A stretch of 64,000 nt of DNA, taken from assembly GCF_009933175.1 (NCBI RefSeq), contig NZ_MAEJ01000001.1, positions 146,238 to 210,237 on the forward strand, in the 5' to 3' direction. The stretch is from Candidatus Enterococcus huntleyi. GTDB lineage: Bacteria > Bacillota > Bacilli > Lactobacillales > Enterococcaceae. Position 1 is the first letter of the stretch, and the number at the start of each line of letters is the position of its first letter. Below are positions 47,947 through 58,586 of this stretch, piece after piece. A program made the translations under genes and the position numbers. The notes beneath the pieces were generated by a model. That model was not told the origin of the DNA. It saw only the letters and a list, made by a program, of their open reading frames with translations, and ran no database searches.

Positions 47947-48666
47947 ATGAAAGTAGTAATTACAGAAGATTATAATGAAATGAGTACCGTAGCAACCCAA
48001 TATCTTTTAGGAGCAATGCATGGTCAGTATCGCAAAAATATCTCAATAACAGCAGGTTCGACACCGAAAAAAGTGTACGAAATTCTAGTTCCTCTGGTGA
48101 AAAATAAAGAATATTTTGAACAAGTTCATTATTATAACTTTGATGAAATTGAGTTTAAAGGCAGTGGAAATGAATATGGCGTAACTATGACAAATCTGAA
48201 TAAAATGTTTTTCGATCCAGCAGAGATTAAAAAAGAACGAATTCATGTGTTAGATTGGACGAATTATGAAACACAAGATGAACGTATAAAAGCGGATGGC
48301 GGATTGGATTTCGTTTTACTTGGTGTTGGTGCGGATGGTCATTTTTGCGGGAATTTACCAAATACGACTAAATTTGGCGATCTGACTAGTCGAGTTGATG
48401 AAGATGCAACACCTAATATGGTAGATGTGTTGTTAAATGAAGTCGGTGGTGTTGAAGAGATGCGTCCATCATTTTATGTTACAATGGGACCGAAAAGTAT
48501 TATGCAAATTAAACAATTAGTCATGATTGCTAATGGCAAAGAGAAAGCTGAAATTGTAAAAAGATTAGTAGAAGGAACCGTTTCTGAAGAGTATCCAGCG
48601 ACGTTGCTAACGACCCATCCAAACATGACTTTAATTGTAGACAAAGAAGCGGCTTCGTTGCTATAG
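47947..48666 (+). CDS. YieK-like NagB/6-phosphogluconolactonase-fold protein
   Basis: 239 residues. The phosphate loop ITAGSTPKKVYE and Asp66 in YNFDEIEF match glucosamine-6-phosphate deaminases. The active-site loop reads GVGADGHFCGNLPN. It keeps the His (132), has Leu137 where NagB has the catalytic Glu, and has the DGH of 6-phosphogluconolactonases. From memory it closely resembles E. coli YieK, which lies beside the bgl operon and has no proven reaction. The true deaminase at 14057 keeps all catalytic residues, so this paralogue probably does a different isomerisation, deamination or lactonase step on the PTS product. AAGGAAAAGAAG precedes the ATG; it lies 24 bp behind the PTS gene. Confidence 0.8.
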   Translation: MKVVITEDYNEMSTVATQYLLGAMHGQYRKNISITAGSTPKKVYEILVPLVKNKEYFEQVHYYNFDEIEFKGSGNEYGVTMTNLNKMFFDPAEIKKERIHVLDWTNYETQDERIKADGGLDFVLLGVGADGHFCGNLPNTTKFGDLTSRVDEDATPNMVDVLLNEVGGVEEMRPSFYVTMGPKSIMQIKQLVMIANGKEKAEIVKRLVEGTVSEEYPATLLTTHPNMTLIVDKEAASLL

Positions 48667-48689
48667 GCTGATAGAGTAGGGGGAACCCA

Positions 48690-49535
48690 ATGCGAATAAC
48701 ACAGAGATTAAATAACAATGTTGTTTTGGTTGAAGGGGAGTCCGAACAACCGATGATTGTTATGGGTAAGGGAGTTGGCTATAAGGCTTATCCTGGCAAT
48801 CTCATTGATGAAACATTGGTTGAGCGCAGGTTTATATTAAAGAATGAACCGAAGAGTGAGATCGATAAAGCGGCTACTTTGATTAGCGAAATTCCGTTAG
48901 ATTATATCAAGTTAAGTGACACAATCATCAAATTAGCTGAGCAAGAATTACAAGCAGAGTTTGGCTTGAGTATGCTAATTTCCTTAACCGACCATATCTA
49001 TTCTGCCGTGGATCGAAAAAAAAGAAGTATAACAATCGCAAGCCCACTTCATTGGGATATCAAACAGTTGTATCCACTTGAATACCAAGTAGGCGAGCAA
49101 GCGGTGGCTATTATTAACCAAGAAATAGATATCGAGCTTGATGATACGGAAGCGACAGCAATCGCCATGCATTTTATTAGTAGTGGCAACAACTATGAAT
49201 CTATTCAGCAAGCAATGAATGTGACGAAGGTGATTTCAGATATTATTTCAATCATCCAATATCATTTTCAAATCAAAATCGACCAGAACTCGATTAGTTT
49301 TTCTCGATTGGTATCGCATCTCCAATACTTTCTTATTCGCCAAGTAAAAGGAATTAAAATGATGGATATGAGTGAAGAAATGATTCGTGTGATTATCAAT
49401 CAATATCAATCCTCCTTTCAGTGTGCGGAGAAGATTATTCGCTATTTGGAGACGAACCATCAAGTAAAACCGCCCCTAGAAGAAGAAGTCTACTTAACTA
49501 TGCATATCGAACGCGTACGACAGACAGAGAATTGA
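48690..49535 (+). CDS. BglG-family antiterminator of the PTS-YieK cassette
   Basis: 281 residues: RNA-binding domain (MRITQRLNNNVVLVEGESEQPMIVMGKGVGYKAYPG), then two PRDs with LTDHIYSAVDRKKR and MHFISSG histidine motifs. It is the third gene of the cassette, 23 bp after the YieK-like gene, and presumably acts on the RAT at 45967. Having the antiterminator last contrasts with the bgl (6077) and sulfatase (50895) loci, where it comes first. Its stop is followed after 3 nt by the LPXTG-tail repeat. Confidence 0.9.
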   Translation: MRITQRLNNNVVLVEGESEQPMIVMGKGVGYKAYPGNLIDETLVERRFILKNEPKSEIDKAATLISEIPLDYIKLSDTIIKLAEQELQAEFGLSMLISLTDHIYSAVDRKKRSITIASPLHWDIKQLYPLEYQVGEQAVAIINQEIDIELDDTEATAIAMHFISSGNNYESIQQAMNVTKVISDIISIIQYHFQIKIDQNSISFSRLVSHLQYFLIRQVKGIKMMDMSEEMIRVIINQYQSSFQCAEKIIRYLETNHQVKPPLEEEVYLTMHIERVRQTEN

Positions 49536-49538
49536 GTA

Positions 49539-49578
49539 CAAGTGTTGCTTGGTACTTGAGAAAGAAAGTTAAGAAATA
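49539..49578 (+). pseudogene. 13-codon remnant of an LPXTG gene 3' end
   Basis: A copy of the last codons of the LPXTG gene (45778-45817). One T-to-C change inside a Tyr codon and a TAA-to-TAG stop change are the only differences, and both are silent. There is no upstream coding sequence, because the BglG stop ends 3 nt before. Confidence 0.75.
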
Positions 49579-49643
49579 GATCAGTGAACTATGTTAAAGT
49601 GAATAACCAGTTGCTCAAAGACTAGTTATCAAAAGTAAATCAG

Positions 49644-49675
49644 AAAAATCACACGGCTGTCCGTGTGATTTTTTT
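49644..49675 (+). terminator. terminator after the LPXTG-tail remnant
   Basis: AAAAATCACACGG pairs with CCGTGTGATTTTT across a CTGT loop, followed by a T run. It may be the original terminator of the LPXTG transcription unit. Confidence 0.85.
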
Positions 49676-49769
49676 CTTTATTTACGGGAGTATAGATTGA
49701 TAGCTAAAATAGTAGCTAATAGTTATTCCGTTAATATAGGATTGGTATCATTTTCTTTTCAGATGCTGT

Positions 49770-49800
49770 GATAAAGTTGTATTATTAAATTAACTTTATC
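49770..49800. promoter_or_regulatory. inverted repeat upstream of the FGE gene
   Basis: GATAAAGTT (49770-49778) and AACTTTATC (49792-49800) form a perfect 9-bp inverted repeat with a 13-nt spacer just ahead of the FGE gene. It could be an operator. No matching regulator is encoded beside it. Confidence 0.45.
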
Positions 49801-49833
49801 AAAGGATAAAAATATTAATGTGAGGTGTAGGCG

Positions 49834-50688
49834 ATGATTCAAATACCAAAAGGAGAATATATAATTGGAACTGAGCACCCTGATGGTTTCTTAACCGACC
49901 GTGAGGGACCTAAGAGCAAGGTCTCGTTATCGGATTTTTGGATTGATGAGACAACTATAACTAATCGAGAGTTTAGAGTTTTTGTAGAAGCTACAGGGTA
50001 TATTACAGAAGCAGAGAGATTTGGATGGTCCTTTGTCTTTAGTTATTTTTTGGATTCTGAAACAAAAAGAAGAAGTCCAAAAGTACCCAATATGGCTTGG
50101 TGGTACGCAGTGAGTGGTGCAGATTGGAGACATCCAGAAGGAGCGAATAGCGATATTTCTCAACGTATGGATCATCCTGTTGTACAAGTTTCAAGAAATG
50201 ATGCACTGGCATATTGTCGATGGGCTAAAAAGAAATTACCGACAGAAGCTCAATGGGAAGTTGCTGCTAAAGGAGGAACTGATTTTGAACGTTATCCTTG
50301 GGGTGAAGATTTTTTATTAAATGGACAGCACCATTGTAATATTTGGCAAGGAAATTTCCCACAGGAAAATACAGAAGAGGATGGATTTAGTAACACTGCA
50401 CCAGCAAAATATTATGAACCGAATGGTTATGGACTTTATCAGATGATAGGGAATGTTTGGGAATGGTGTAGCAATCCAGCTCGTATACCATTGAATACAT
50501 TTCAAACAATTAGCAGTAATGAAATGTGGGAGAATTATCAAAATGAAGATGATCAGATGTACGCAATTCGGGGAGGCTCTTTCCTTTGCCATCAAAGCTA
50601 TTGTAAACGATATAGAATTGCTGCAAGAAATGGAAATTCTGGTATGTCTACAGCAAATAATTTGGGATTCCGATGTGTGAAAGACTAA
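49834..50688 (+). CDS. formylglycine-generating enzyme (SUMF1-type, oxygen-dependent sulfatase maturase)
   Basis: 284 residues of FGE-sulfatase fold. The C-terminal motif RGGSFLCHQSYCKRYRIAARNGNS...NNLGFRC keeps both catalytic, copper-binding cysteines (Cys252 and Cys257) of true FGEs. This separates it from the many SUMF1-fold proteins without that activity. GNVWEW and LPTEAQWEVAAKGG are also present. It oxidises the Cys of a CxPxR sulfatase motif to formylglycine using O2. No signal peptide, so it acts in the cytoplasm, like the sulfatase at 53787, whose motif CVPSR fits. GAGGTG is 6 nt before the ATG. It has its own upstream region and is not behind the RAT, so it may be expressed independently. 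Confidence 0.9.
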   Translation: MIQIPKGEYIIGTEHPDGFLTDREGPKSKVSLSDFWIDETTITNREFRVFVEATGYITEAERFGWSFVFSYFLDSETKRRSPKVPNMAWWYAVSGADWRHPEGANSDISQRMDHPVVQVSRNDALAYCRWAKKKLPTEAQWEVAAKGGTDFERYPWGEDFLLNGQHHCNIWQGNFPQENTEEDGFSNTAPAKYYEPNGYGLYQMIGNVWEWCSNPARIPLNTFQTISSNEMWENYQNEDDQMYAIRGGSFLCHQSYCKRYRIAARNGNSGMSTANNLGFRCVKD

Positions 50689-50733
50689 AGTATAACATTA
50701 ATGCGGGGAATAGATGAATACAAAAAAAGGTTT

Positions 50734-50771
50734 TTAAAACGCTTGCAATCTCGAAATTATTCAGGTATAGT
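50734..50771 (+). promoter_or_regulatory. promoter of the sulfatase operon with cre-like site
   Basis: TTGCAA (50743-50748), a 17-nt spacer and TATAGT (50766-50771). TTAAAACGCTTGCA (50734-50747) matches the cre consensus at 12 of 14 positions and overlaps the -35 box, which suggests carbon catabolite repression. Confidence 0.6.
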
Positions 50772-50786
50772 AAATGTAAATCGAAT

Positions 50787-50872
50787 GGGTAGTTACTGAT
50801 AAAGCAGGCTATACCTTATGACAGCTATGATGAAGTTGAATCATGTGCGTCTTAAGGATGGCTTTTTTTGTG
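50787..50872 (+). promoter_or_regulatory. RAT/terminator switch before the sulfatase-operon antiterminator
   Basis: GGGTAGTTACTG...GCAGGCTATACCT (50787-50816) is close to the classical BglG RAT. The hairpin CCTTA.GAC / GTC.TAAGG behind it ends in seven Ts (50862-50869). Confidence 0.8.
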
Positions 50873-50894
50873 ACTAAAGGAGGTGAATGTCATC

Positions 50895-51716
50895 TTGAAG
50901 ATCAAAAAAATACTCAATAACAATGCAGTATTGGTCGGAAAAGATGGGAAAGATTTTATTTGGATTGGTACTGGCCTGGGATTTAAAATGAAACCAGGAC
51001 AAGAAGCAGATGAAGACAAAATTGAAAAGGTTTTTGTTTTACATCAAAAATCATCAGAAAGACTTGTTCAATTATTGCAAAATATTCCAATAAAGTATGC
51101 ATCTCTAGCTGATGATATTATTAAATTTGCAAAAAAGAAATTGCCGTATCAATTGAGTGATGCTATTTATATTTCTTTAACGGATCATTTGTATAATTTA
51201 GTGAAGTTAAAACAAGAAGGTATCAGTATTAATAATCGGCTTTCTTGGGAAATCAAAAAGTTTTATCCAATGGAATATACTATTGGTACATATGCAGTAT
51301 CTCTAATTGAAGAAAAGACTTCAATTGAATTGGATGAGGCGGAGATCAGTAATATTGCGATGCACATCATTAACGCTCAAATTAATGATGATGTCGACCA
51401 GATGGAAGATATAAAGCTTTTGACAAAAAAAATAAAAGATATTATTTCCATTATTCGAATTCATAACAAAATTGAAATTGACGAATCTAGCTTAGCGTTT
51501 GAACGATTTGTAACTCATTTGCGATTCTTTTTTAGAAGAATCGAAGCGAATCATCCAAAGAATGAAGTAGGTAATCCGTTACTAGTTCATGTCATAGAGA
51601 GATATCCAGAAGCTTATGAAACGACACATCTGATCGAAGAATATTTAAAGGTTACATTGTTTGATGACGAACAATTGTATCTTACGTTGCACGTACAAAA
51701 ATTAATAGAGAAATGA
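50895..51716 (+). CDS. BglG-family antiterminator of the sulfatase operon
   Basis: 273 residues from TTG 50895, 8 nt after AAAGGAGGTG. A GTG at 50883 overlaps that site and would put four residues before the usual MKIKKILNNN opening. RNA-binding domain followed by two PRDs (LTDHLYNLV, MHIINAQ, FERFVTHLRFFFRRIE). RAT switches lie both before it (50787) and before the PTS gene (51721), so it likely controls its own synthesis and that of the PTS-sulfatase genes, with substrate sensing through the EIIBCA at 51831. Confidence 0.92.
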   Translation: MKIKKILNNNAVLVGKDGKDFIWIGTGLGFKMKPGQEADEDKIEKVFVLHQKSSERLVQLLQNIPIKYASLADDIIKFAKKKLPYQLSDAIYISLTDHLYNLVKLKQEGISINNRLSWEIKKFYPMEYTIGTYAVSLIEEKTSIELDEAEISNIAMHIINAQINDDVDQMEDIKLLTKKIKDIISIIRIHNKIEIDESSLAFERFVTHLRFFFRRIEANHPKNEVGNPLLVHVIERYPEAYETTHLIEEYLKVTLFDDEQLYLTLHVQKLIEK

Positions 51717-51720
51717 AGTT

Positions 51721-51805
51721 AAGGTGTTACTGGTAATGCAGGCAAGACTTAACTAAACTATTATCGATGTTTGGATAAGGTTTAGTTTTAGTCTTGTCTT
51801 TTTTA
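51721..51805 (+). promoter_or_regulatory. RAT/terminator switch before the sulfatase-linked PTS gene
   Basis: AAGGTGTTACTGG...GCAGGCAAGACTT (51721-51750) is a RAT. Its end forms the left arm of a long stem (51741-51758 with 51780-51798), followed by six Ts. Confidence 0.8.
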
Positions 51806-51812
51806 TTTATAA

Positions 51813-53774
<1,962 letters not shown>

Positions 53775-53786
53775 GAGTGAAATAAA

Positions 53787-55277
53787 ATGGAAAAGAAAAA
53801 TATTTTTTTATTTGTTGCGGATCAGATGAGAAATGATTCAATGGCACATATGGGGAATCCAGCTTCTATTACCCCAAATATGGACAGTATAATAGAAGAG
53901 GGAGTTTCTTTTGAAAATGCTTATTGTCAGAATCCAGTATGTGTTCCTTCGAGAAATAGTTTTTTGACTGGATTATATCCCCATGTAAATGGTCATCGAA
54001 CAATGCATTATTTACAACGTGAAGATGAGCCGAATATCTTGAAAGAAATGAAAAATAATGGTTACGAAGTAATCTGGATTGGTAGAAATGATGTTGTGCC
54101 GGCTGATCGTCCTAAAACTGAATATTGTGATGAATACTATGATGGTGTAAAAGATGAAAATACACGAGATGCGCAAAACAGTGCTTTTAATCATTCAGTT
54201 GATATGAATGAACAAAGCCAGGCTTTATTTGACAAAATGTTGACTGGGGACAATTATTATTCATTCTATATGGGGAAACTACCAAATGGTGAAGGATATG
54301 GAAAGACGGATTGGAATTGTGTCGAAAAAGCGTTAGAATATTTAGATCGTAGAATGAAGAGTCCATCAGATAAGCCATTTTTTGTCTACTGTACAATTTC
54401 ATTCCCACACCCGCCATATGCTTGTGAAGATCCTTGGTACTCTAGTATTGATCGTAATAAATTACCAAAACGACGTCCAAATATTAAAGATATTCCTAAC
54501 AAAGCTTCTATGTTATATGGTATTAACGAAAAACAAGAACTGAATGGATGGTCAGAAGAGCGGTTTGACGAATTGCGTGCGACATATCTAGCAATGGTCT
54601 CTCGTTTTGATCATCAGCTAGGCTTAATTAAACAAAAGTTGAAAGAAACTAATTTGTATGATGAAACGAATCTGATCGTTTTTAGTGACCATGGTGATTA
54701 TACAGGTGATTATACTATTACAGAAAAAGTTCAAAACTGCTTTGAAGATCCAATTTCGAATGTACCTTTATTAATCAAGCCAGCCAAAGAGATTGCTGTT
54801 AAACCGAGAATTACAAAAGCCCAAGTGGAACTGTTAGATTTGCCAGCGACGATTGCGGAATTAGCAAATATCGAATTATCTTATACACAATTTGGACAAT
54901 CATTGGTCTCAGTTATTAAAGGTGCTGAAGAACATAAGGATGCTGTATTTTGTGAAGGTGGTAGGATTCATGGTGAAGAACAAGCTATGGAATTAGGACA
55001 CGGACCAAAGTCTACTTATTGGCCAAGATTAGCTACGCAGTATAGTGAAGGTCCAGAGCATACAAAAGCAGTGATGTGTAAAATGAACAATTATAAATAT
55101 ATTATGCGTTTGTATGAACAAGATGAACTATATGATTTAGAAAAGGATCCGATGGAAATCGATAATCTCGCTGTAAAATCAGAGTATCAGGAGATTTTAC
55201 AAAACATGAAGAATCGGGTCGCAAGATTTTATATGGAAACTACTGATTTTGTACCTAATAAACGAGACAAAAGATAA
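53787..55277 (+). CDS. cytoplasmic Cys-type sulfatase (S1 family)
   Basis: 496 residues of alkaline-phosphatase-like fold. The formylglycine precursor is Cys52 in NPVCVPSRNSFLTG, the CxPxR motif read by both FGE and anSME. Metal ligands are visible as Asp12-Gln13 in VADQMRND and Asp301-His302 in VFSDHGDYTGDY, and further active-site residues in HVNGH and SFPHPPY. There is no signal peptide, whereas many carbohydrate sulfatases are exported, so it must act on an intracellular, probably PTS-phosphorylated, sugar sulfate. Co-transcribed with the PTS gene 12 bp upstream. The precise sulfate ester cannot be assigned. A divergent choline-sulfatase-like or phosphonate hydrolase activity is the main alternative. 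Confidence 0.92.
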   Translation: MEKKNIFLFVADQMRNDSMAHMGNPASITPNMDSIIEEGVSFENAYCQNPVCVPSRNSFLTGLYPHVNGHRTMHYLQREDEPNILKEMKNNGYEVIWIGRNDVVPADRPKTEYCDEYYDGVKDENTRDAQNSAFNHSVDMNEQSQALFDKMLTGDNYYSFYMGKLPNGEGYGKTDWNCVEKALEYLDRRMKSPSDKPFFVYCTISFPHPPYACEDPWYSSIDRNKLPKRRPNIKDIPNKASMLYGINEKQELNGWSEERFDELRATYLAMVSRFDHQLGLIKQKLKETNLYDETNLIVFSDHGDYTGDYTITEKVQNCFEDPISNVPLLIKPAKEIAVKPRITKAQVELLDLPATIAELANIELSYTQFGQSLVSVIKGAEEHKDAVFCEGGRIHGEEQAMELGHGPKSTYWPRLATQYSEGPEHTKAVMCKMNNYKYIMRLYEQDELYDLEKDPMEIDNLAVKSEYQEILQNMKNRVARFYMETTDFVPNKRDKR

Positions 55278-55461
55278 AATAGCAGATTGTTATTAGATAT
55301 AAAATGAAGAAGATGCTACTATTGGTGCTGTCCTATCAGAGTAGCGAAAGAAACCTCAAGAGAATAGAGACGTTTAGGATATAAATGTACGGAGTTGTAT
55401 TTAGTCTATTCTAATTAGTATATCAAATGAAAATTTTTATAAATAGAATTGGGGAATTTTA

Positions 55462-56586
55462 ATGAAACATATTTCGGTATTAGTAAAACCGGCTTCTTCG
55501 TTGTGTAACCTGCGTTGCAAGTATTGCTTTTATGCAAATGTAAGCTCGTTGAGAGAAGTTCGATCATATGGAAAGATGACGGAATCCGTTACAGAAAAAA
55601 TGATTGAACAGATTTTTATCGATTTGGAAGATGGAGATCATTTGACGTTGGCTTTTCAAGGCGGCGAGCCAACGTTAGCAGGATTAGACTATTACCGGAA
55701 AGTAGTTGCATGCGTTAAAGCACAGGGCAAACGAGTTCAGGTCCATTATACAATTCAAACTAATGGAACCTTAATCAATGAACGATGGTGTGAATTTTTA
55801 AAAGAGAACGAATTTTTAGTTGGGGTGTCAATCGATGGGCACCCCGAGTATCATGATTTGAATCGAGTAGACACAAAGGGGACAGGTACATTTCAACGGA
55901 TTATTTTAACTAAGGAACTATTTGATCGCTATCAAATTGACTATAATGTGTTATGTACATTGACGAACCCCTTGGGAAAAGAAGCAAAAAAAGTTTGGCA
56001 GTTTCTTCAGAAACATAAGATTCAGTACGTACAATTCATTCCGTGCTTAGATGATTTGGATACCCAGACGCGTAGTAGTTATGCTTTAACACCAAAACGT
56101 TTTTTTGGATTTTATCGTCAATTACTATCTTCTTGGTTAGCGGAGTTAGAAAAAGGAAACTACATTAGTGTTAAACTGTTTGATGATTTGTTAAATTTGC
56201 TAGTGAGGAAACAAGTCACTGCCTGCGGTATCTTAGGTAGTTGTCAAGTACAATATGTGATTGAAGCAGATGGCAGTGTATATCCATGTGATTTCTATGT
56301 ATTAGATGAATATCGTATGGGTTACATCCAAGAGAGTTCCCTCAAAGAATTATTTAATCAGGATATCTCCAAAAAATTCGTATGCGAAAAACCTGCCTTG
56401 CCAGAAAAATGTCAAAGTTGTCCTTTCAAAAATATATGTGGTGGGGGCTGTAAACGGATGAAAGATGCAATTTATGTAGATGAAAAAGATTATTGTGGGT
56501 ACCAAGAATTATTACAGCTTTTTCTGCCAAAAGTTAATCAGATTTTGGATGCTTTGCAAAATGTACAGAAGGGACAAGCTGAATGA
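55462..56586 (+). CDS. anaerobic sulfatase maturase (radical SAM, SPASM)
   Basis: 374 residues. Radical-SAM cluster CNLRCKYCFY (Cys15, Cys19, Cys22), SAM-binding FQGGEPTLAG, and the anSME-specific YVQFIPCLDD. The C-terminal SPASM region has the cysteine set CGILGSCQ, YPCDFY and CQSCPFKNICGGGCKR for two auxiliary 4Fe-4S clusters. It converts the sulfatase Cys to formylglycine without oxygen. A 184-bp gap separates it from the sulfatase gene, with no clear terminator between them. Its stop overlaps the next start (ATGA). With the FGE at 49834, the locus carries both known routes of Cys-sulfatase maturation. Confidence 0.93.
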   Translation: MKHISVLVKPASSLCNLRCKYCFYANVSSLREVRSYGKMTESVTEKMIEQIFIDLEDGDHLTLAFQGGEPTLAGLDYYRKVVACVKAQGKRVQVHYTIQTNGTLINERWCEFLKENEFLVGVSIDGHPEYHDLNRVDTKGTGTFQRIILTKELFDRYQIDYNVLCTLTNPLGKEAKKVWQFLQKHKIQYVQFIPCLDDLDTQTRSSYALTPKRFFGFYRQLLSSWLAELEKGNYISVKLFDDLLNLLVRKQVTACGILGSCQVQYVIEADGSVYPCDFYVLDEYRMGYIQESSLKELFNQDISKKFVCEKPALPEKCQSCPFKNICGGGCKRMKDAIYVDEKDYCGYQELLQLFLPKVNQILDALQNVQKGQAE

Positions 56587-57362
56587 TTGGAATAATTTAT
56601 TTTGTTGTGATTGTATTAGCGAATACGATAGGAGCCGTCTCTGGTATGGGTGGCGGAGTATTAATAAAACCGATTTTTGATTTCATAGGGGCGGATTCAG
56701 TCATGGCTGTTTCATTTTATTCAGCTGTAGCAGTGTTTACCATGTCTGCTGTTTCGACCGCTCGGCAACTGATTAGTGGTCGGAAATTCAATTGGAAAAT
56801 TATTAGTTGGGTGTCGCTAGGTGCTGTGCTAGGAGGGATTCTAGGAAATGTCATTTTTGAGGCTATTTTACGATGGTTTTCTAATGAAGACATTATACAG
56901 CTGATTCAAATTGGCGTGACTGTGATTACTTTGATATTTGCTTTTCTTTATACAAAATATGATTGGAAAAATTTTCGCTTTACTAGTGTCACTTGGTATT
57001 TAGCCTGTGGATTATCATTAGGGTTTTTAGCGAGTTTGCTAGGGATTGGTGGCGGTCCTATAAATGTCGCCTTACTGATGTTTTTGTTTTCACTTCCCAT
57101 TAAGGAGGCTACGGGCTATTCAATTTGTACGATTTTCTTTTCTCAACTTTCTAAACTAATAACGATTGCTTTATCCACAGGTTTTGCTCGGTATAATTTG
57201 GAAATGTTATTATACGTTATTCCAGCAGCCGTAATCGGTGGATTAATTGGAGCAAGATTGAGTAATATTTTTCCACCGCAAAAAGTCACTACAATTTTCC
57301 AAATAGTCATTATAATCGTATTATTTATCAATCTTTATAATGGAATAAAAATTATAATGTAA
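56583..57362 (+). CDS. TauE/SafE-family anion exporter
   Basis: 259 residues with seven or eight hydrophobic segments. The two-fold family motif is clear: GAVSGMGGGVLIKP near the N-terminus and LLGIGGGPINVALLM in the second half. Members export or import sulfite, sulfoacetate and related anions. The ATG overlaps the stop of the maturase gene, so the two are translationally coupled. In this setting the obvious job is to expel the sulfate freed by the cytoplasmic sulfatase. That is inference, since TauE-type proteins acting on plain sulfate in this context are not something I can confirm. Confidence 0.86.
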   Translation: MIGIIYFVVIVLANTIGAVSGMGGGVLIKPIFDFIGADSVMAVSFYSAVAVFTMSAVSTARQLISGRKFNWKIISWVSLGAVLGGILGNVIFEAILRWFSNEDIIQLIQIGVTVITLIFAFLYTKYDWKNFRFTSVTWYLACGLSLGFLASLLGIGGGPINVALLMFLFSLPIKEATGYSICTIFFSQLSKLITIALSTGFARYNLEMLLYVIPAAVIGGLIGARLSNIFPPQKVTTIFQIVIIIVLFINLYNGIKIIM

Positions 57363-57435
57363 TCTATAAAATTGAAAAAGATAAATAAGATCAACGTATT
57401 TACGGAGAGCGGATAGCTTGAAAGATAATTCATAA

Positions 57436-57487
57436 AAATCCCCTTCATGGCTGGACTAGATTGTCCAACATGAAGGGGATTTATTTG
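57436..57487. terminator. bidirectional terminator after the sulfatase operon
   Basis: Outer stem AAATCCCCTTCATG/CATGAAGGGGATTT with a nested TGGAC/GTCCA stem, flanked by T and A tracts. It lies between convergent genes. Confidence 0.85.
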
Positions 57488-57586
57488 GTATACTTAATTT
57501 TTTTCAATTCCATTAATTTGGTATATTTAAAGTTTTTGAATTGTTTCTTAGATTACTGAACCACTTTCGAGATTTGTTTCGCGGGA

Positions 57587-58414
57587 CTAAGCTCCGTGGA
57601 CCTCGTCCAAAAACGCTAATACTTTCTGATAAATCGCACGTGTTTCTTCGGTGACTGTTCTGTCGAAGTCATGTTGGTCTTGATTAATTGTGATCAGCTG
57701 GCTTTTTGGAATGAGTTGGGCTGCTTTTTTTGAGAGATAGTAAGGAACATCTGGATCATTGTCGGCATGAATGAGTAAGGTTGGTGGCATCTTTTGTAAG
57801 TCGTCTTCTTCAAGTGAAAACTTCGTCAAGTCTTGTTTGTCCGACGTAAGATACTTGAGCCAGCTGCCTTGTTGTCGCCCGGCTAGGTATAGTGGATAGC
57901 GTTTATTCATGCTGCCTTGAGTTAACGGTGTCGTCTCGATTAGTTTTTCTAAGCTAGCTGCAGGAATAAAGGGATAACGTAAATAGTAGGGTGTCGGCAA
58001 GGAAAATTCGGCCGTGGTTAATTGGTAATACCCATAAAATGCTAGTAAGGAGCGTGGCGTAAAGCCTTGCTGAATGAGATAATAAGCTAAATAGGTTCCG
58101 GCTGAGCGGCCCATGAAATGATAGTTAGTAAGTTGGAGTTTCTTCAATAGAGTCGTGAGACTATCTGTTAATTGCGCAATAATCGTCGCAAGCGTGGATT
58201 CAGGGGCTAACAAGTAATCGAGACTCAAGAAATTGTAGCCACCTTCTATAAGAAGAGAAATATAATCTTCGGGTAGATCGTCTCGTTGTCCAAAGACTAA
58301 ACCGCCACCATGAAAATAAATAATTGTGGGTGCGTCAGCTGAGTGGCTGGGGTAAAAACTATAGTTTATTGGCAGGTCTTGGTAGCTGGAAATTTGTGAA
58401 ATAATTTTTTTCAT
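57587..58414 (-). CDS. alpha/beta-hydrolase (esterase/lipase, HSL-like)
   Basis: 275 residues. Oxyanion motif HGGG at residues 35-38 (IIYFHGGGLVFG), nucleophile elbow GRSAG with Ser104, an Asp in HADNDPDVPY and a C-terminal His in DQHDFDRT complete the catalytic triad. No signal peptide or lid-like insertion. It belongs to the hormone-sensitive-lipase-like carboxylesterases, with unknown substrate. It is transcribed towards the sulfatase operon and away from the all cluster, with a start at 58414 preceded by a weak AGGTTTG. Confidence 0.85.
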   Translation of the reverse strand: MKKIISQISSYQDLPINYSFYPSHSADAPTIIYFHGGGLVFGQRDDLPEDYISLLIEGGYNFLSLDYLLAPESTLATIIAQLTDSLTTLLKKLQLTNYHFMGRSAGTYLAYYLIQQGFTPRSLLAFYGYYQLTTAEFSLPTPYYLRYPFIPAASLEKLIETTPLTQGSMNKRYPLYLAGRQQGSWLKYLTSDKQDLTKFSLEEDDLQKMPPTLLIHADNDPDVPYYLSKKAAQLIPKSQLITINQDQHDFDRTVTEETRAIYQKVLAFLDEVHGA

Positions 58415-58538
58415 TAGATATCAAACCTCGCTATATTAGTATTCTTTCTCTAGTATACTAATTAAAATTTAAAAATTATGTCACAAGATTACAAAATAAG
58501 ACTAATTTTTGTTTAGTTTGAACAATGAAAGAGTCTGT

Positions 58539-58552
58539 GGCAACCGCTTACA
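58539..58552 (+). promoter_or_regulatory. cre-like site upstream of allC
   Basis: GGCAACCGCTTACA agrees with the cre consensus at 12 of 14 positions, 35 bp before the allC start. A TACAAT -10 candidate overlaps its right end, so CcpA could repress the allantoate genes. Confidence 0.4.
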
Positions 58553-58586
58553 ATAGATGTATGAAATAAGAACGGAGGAGTAAGAG

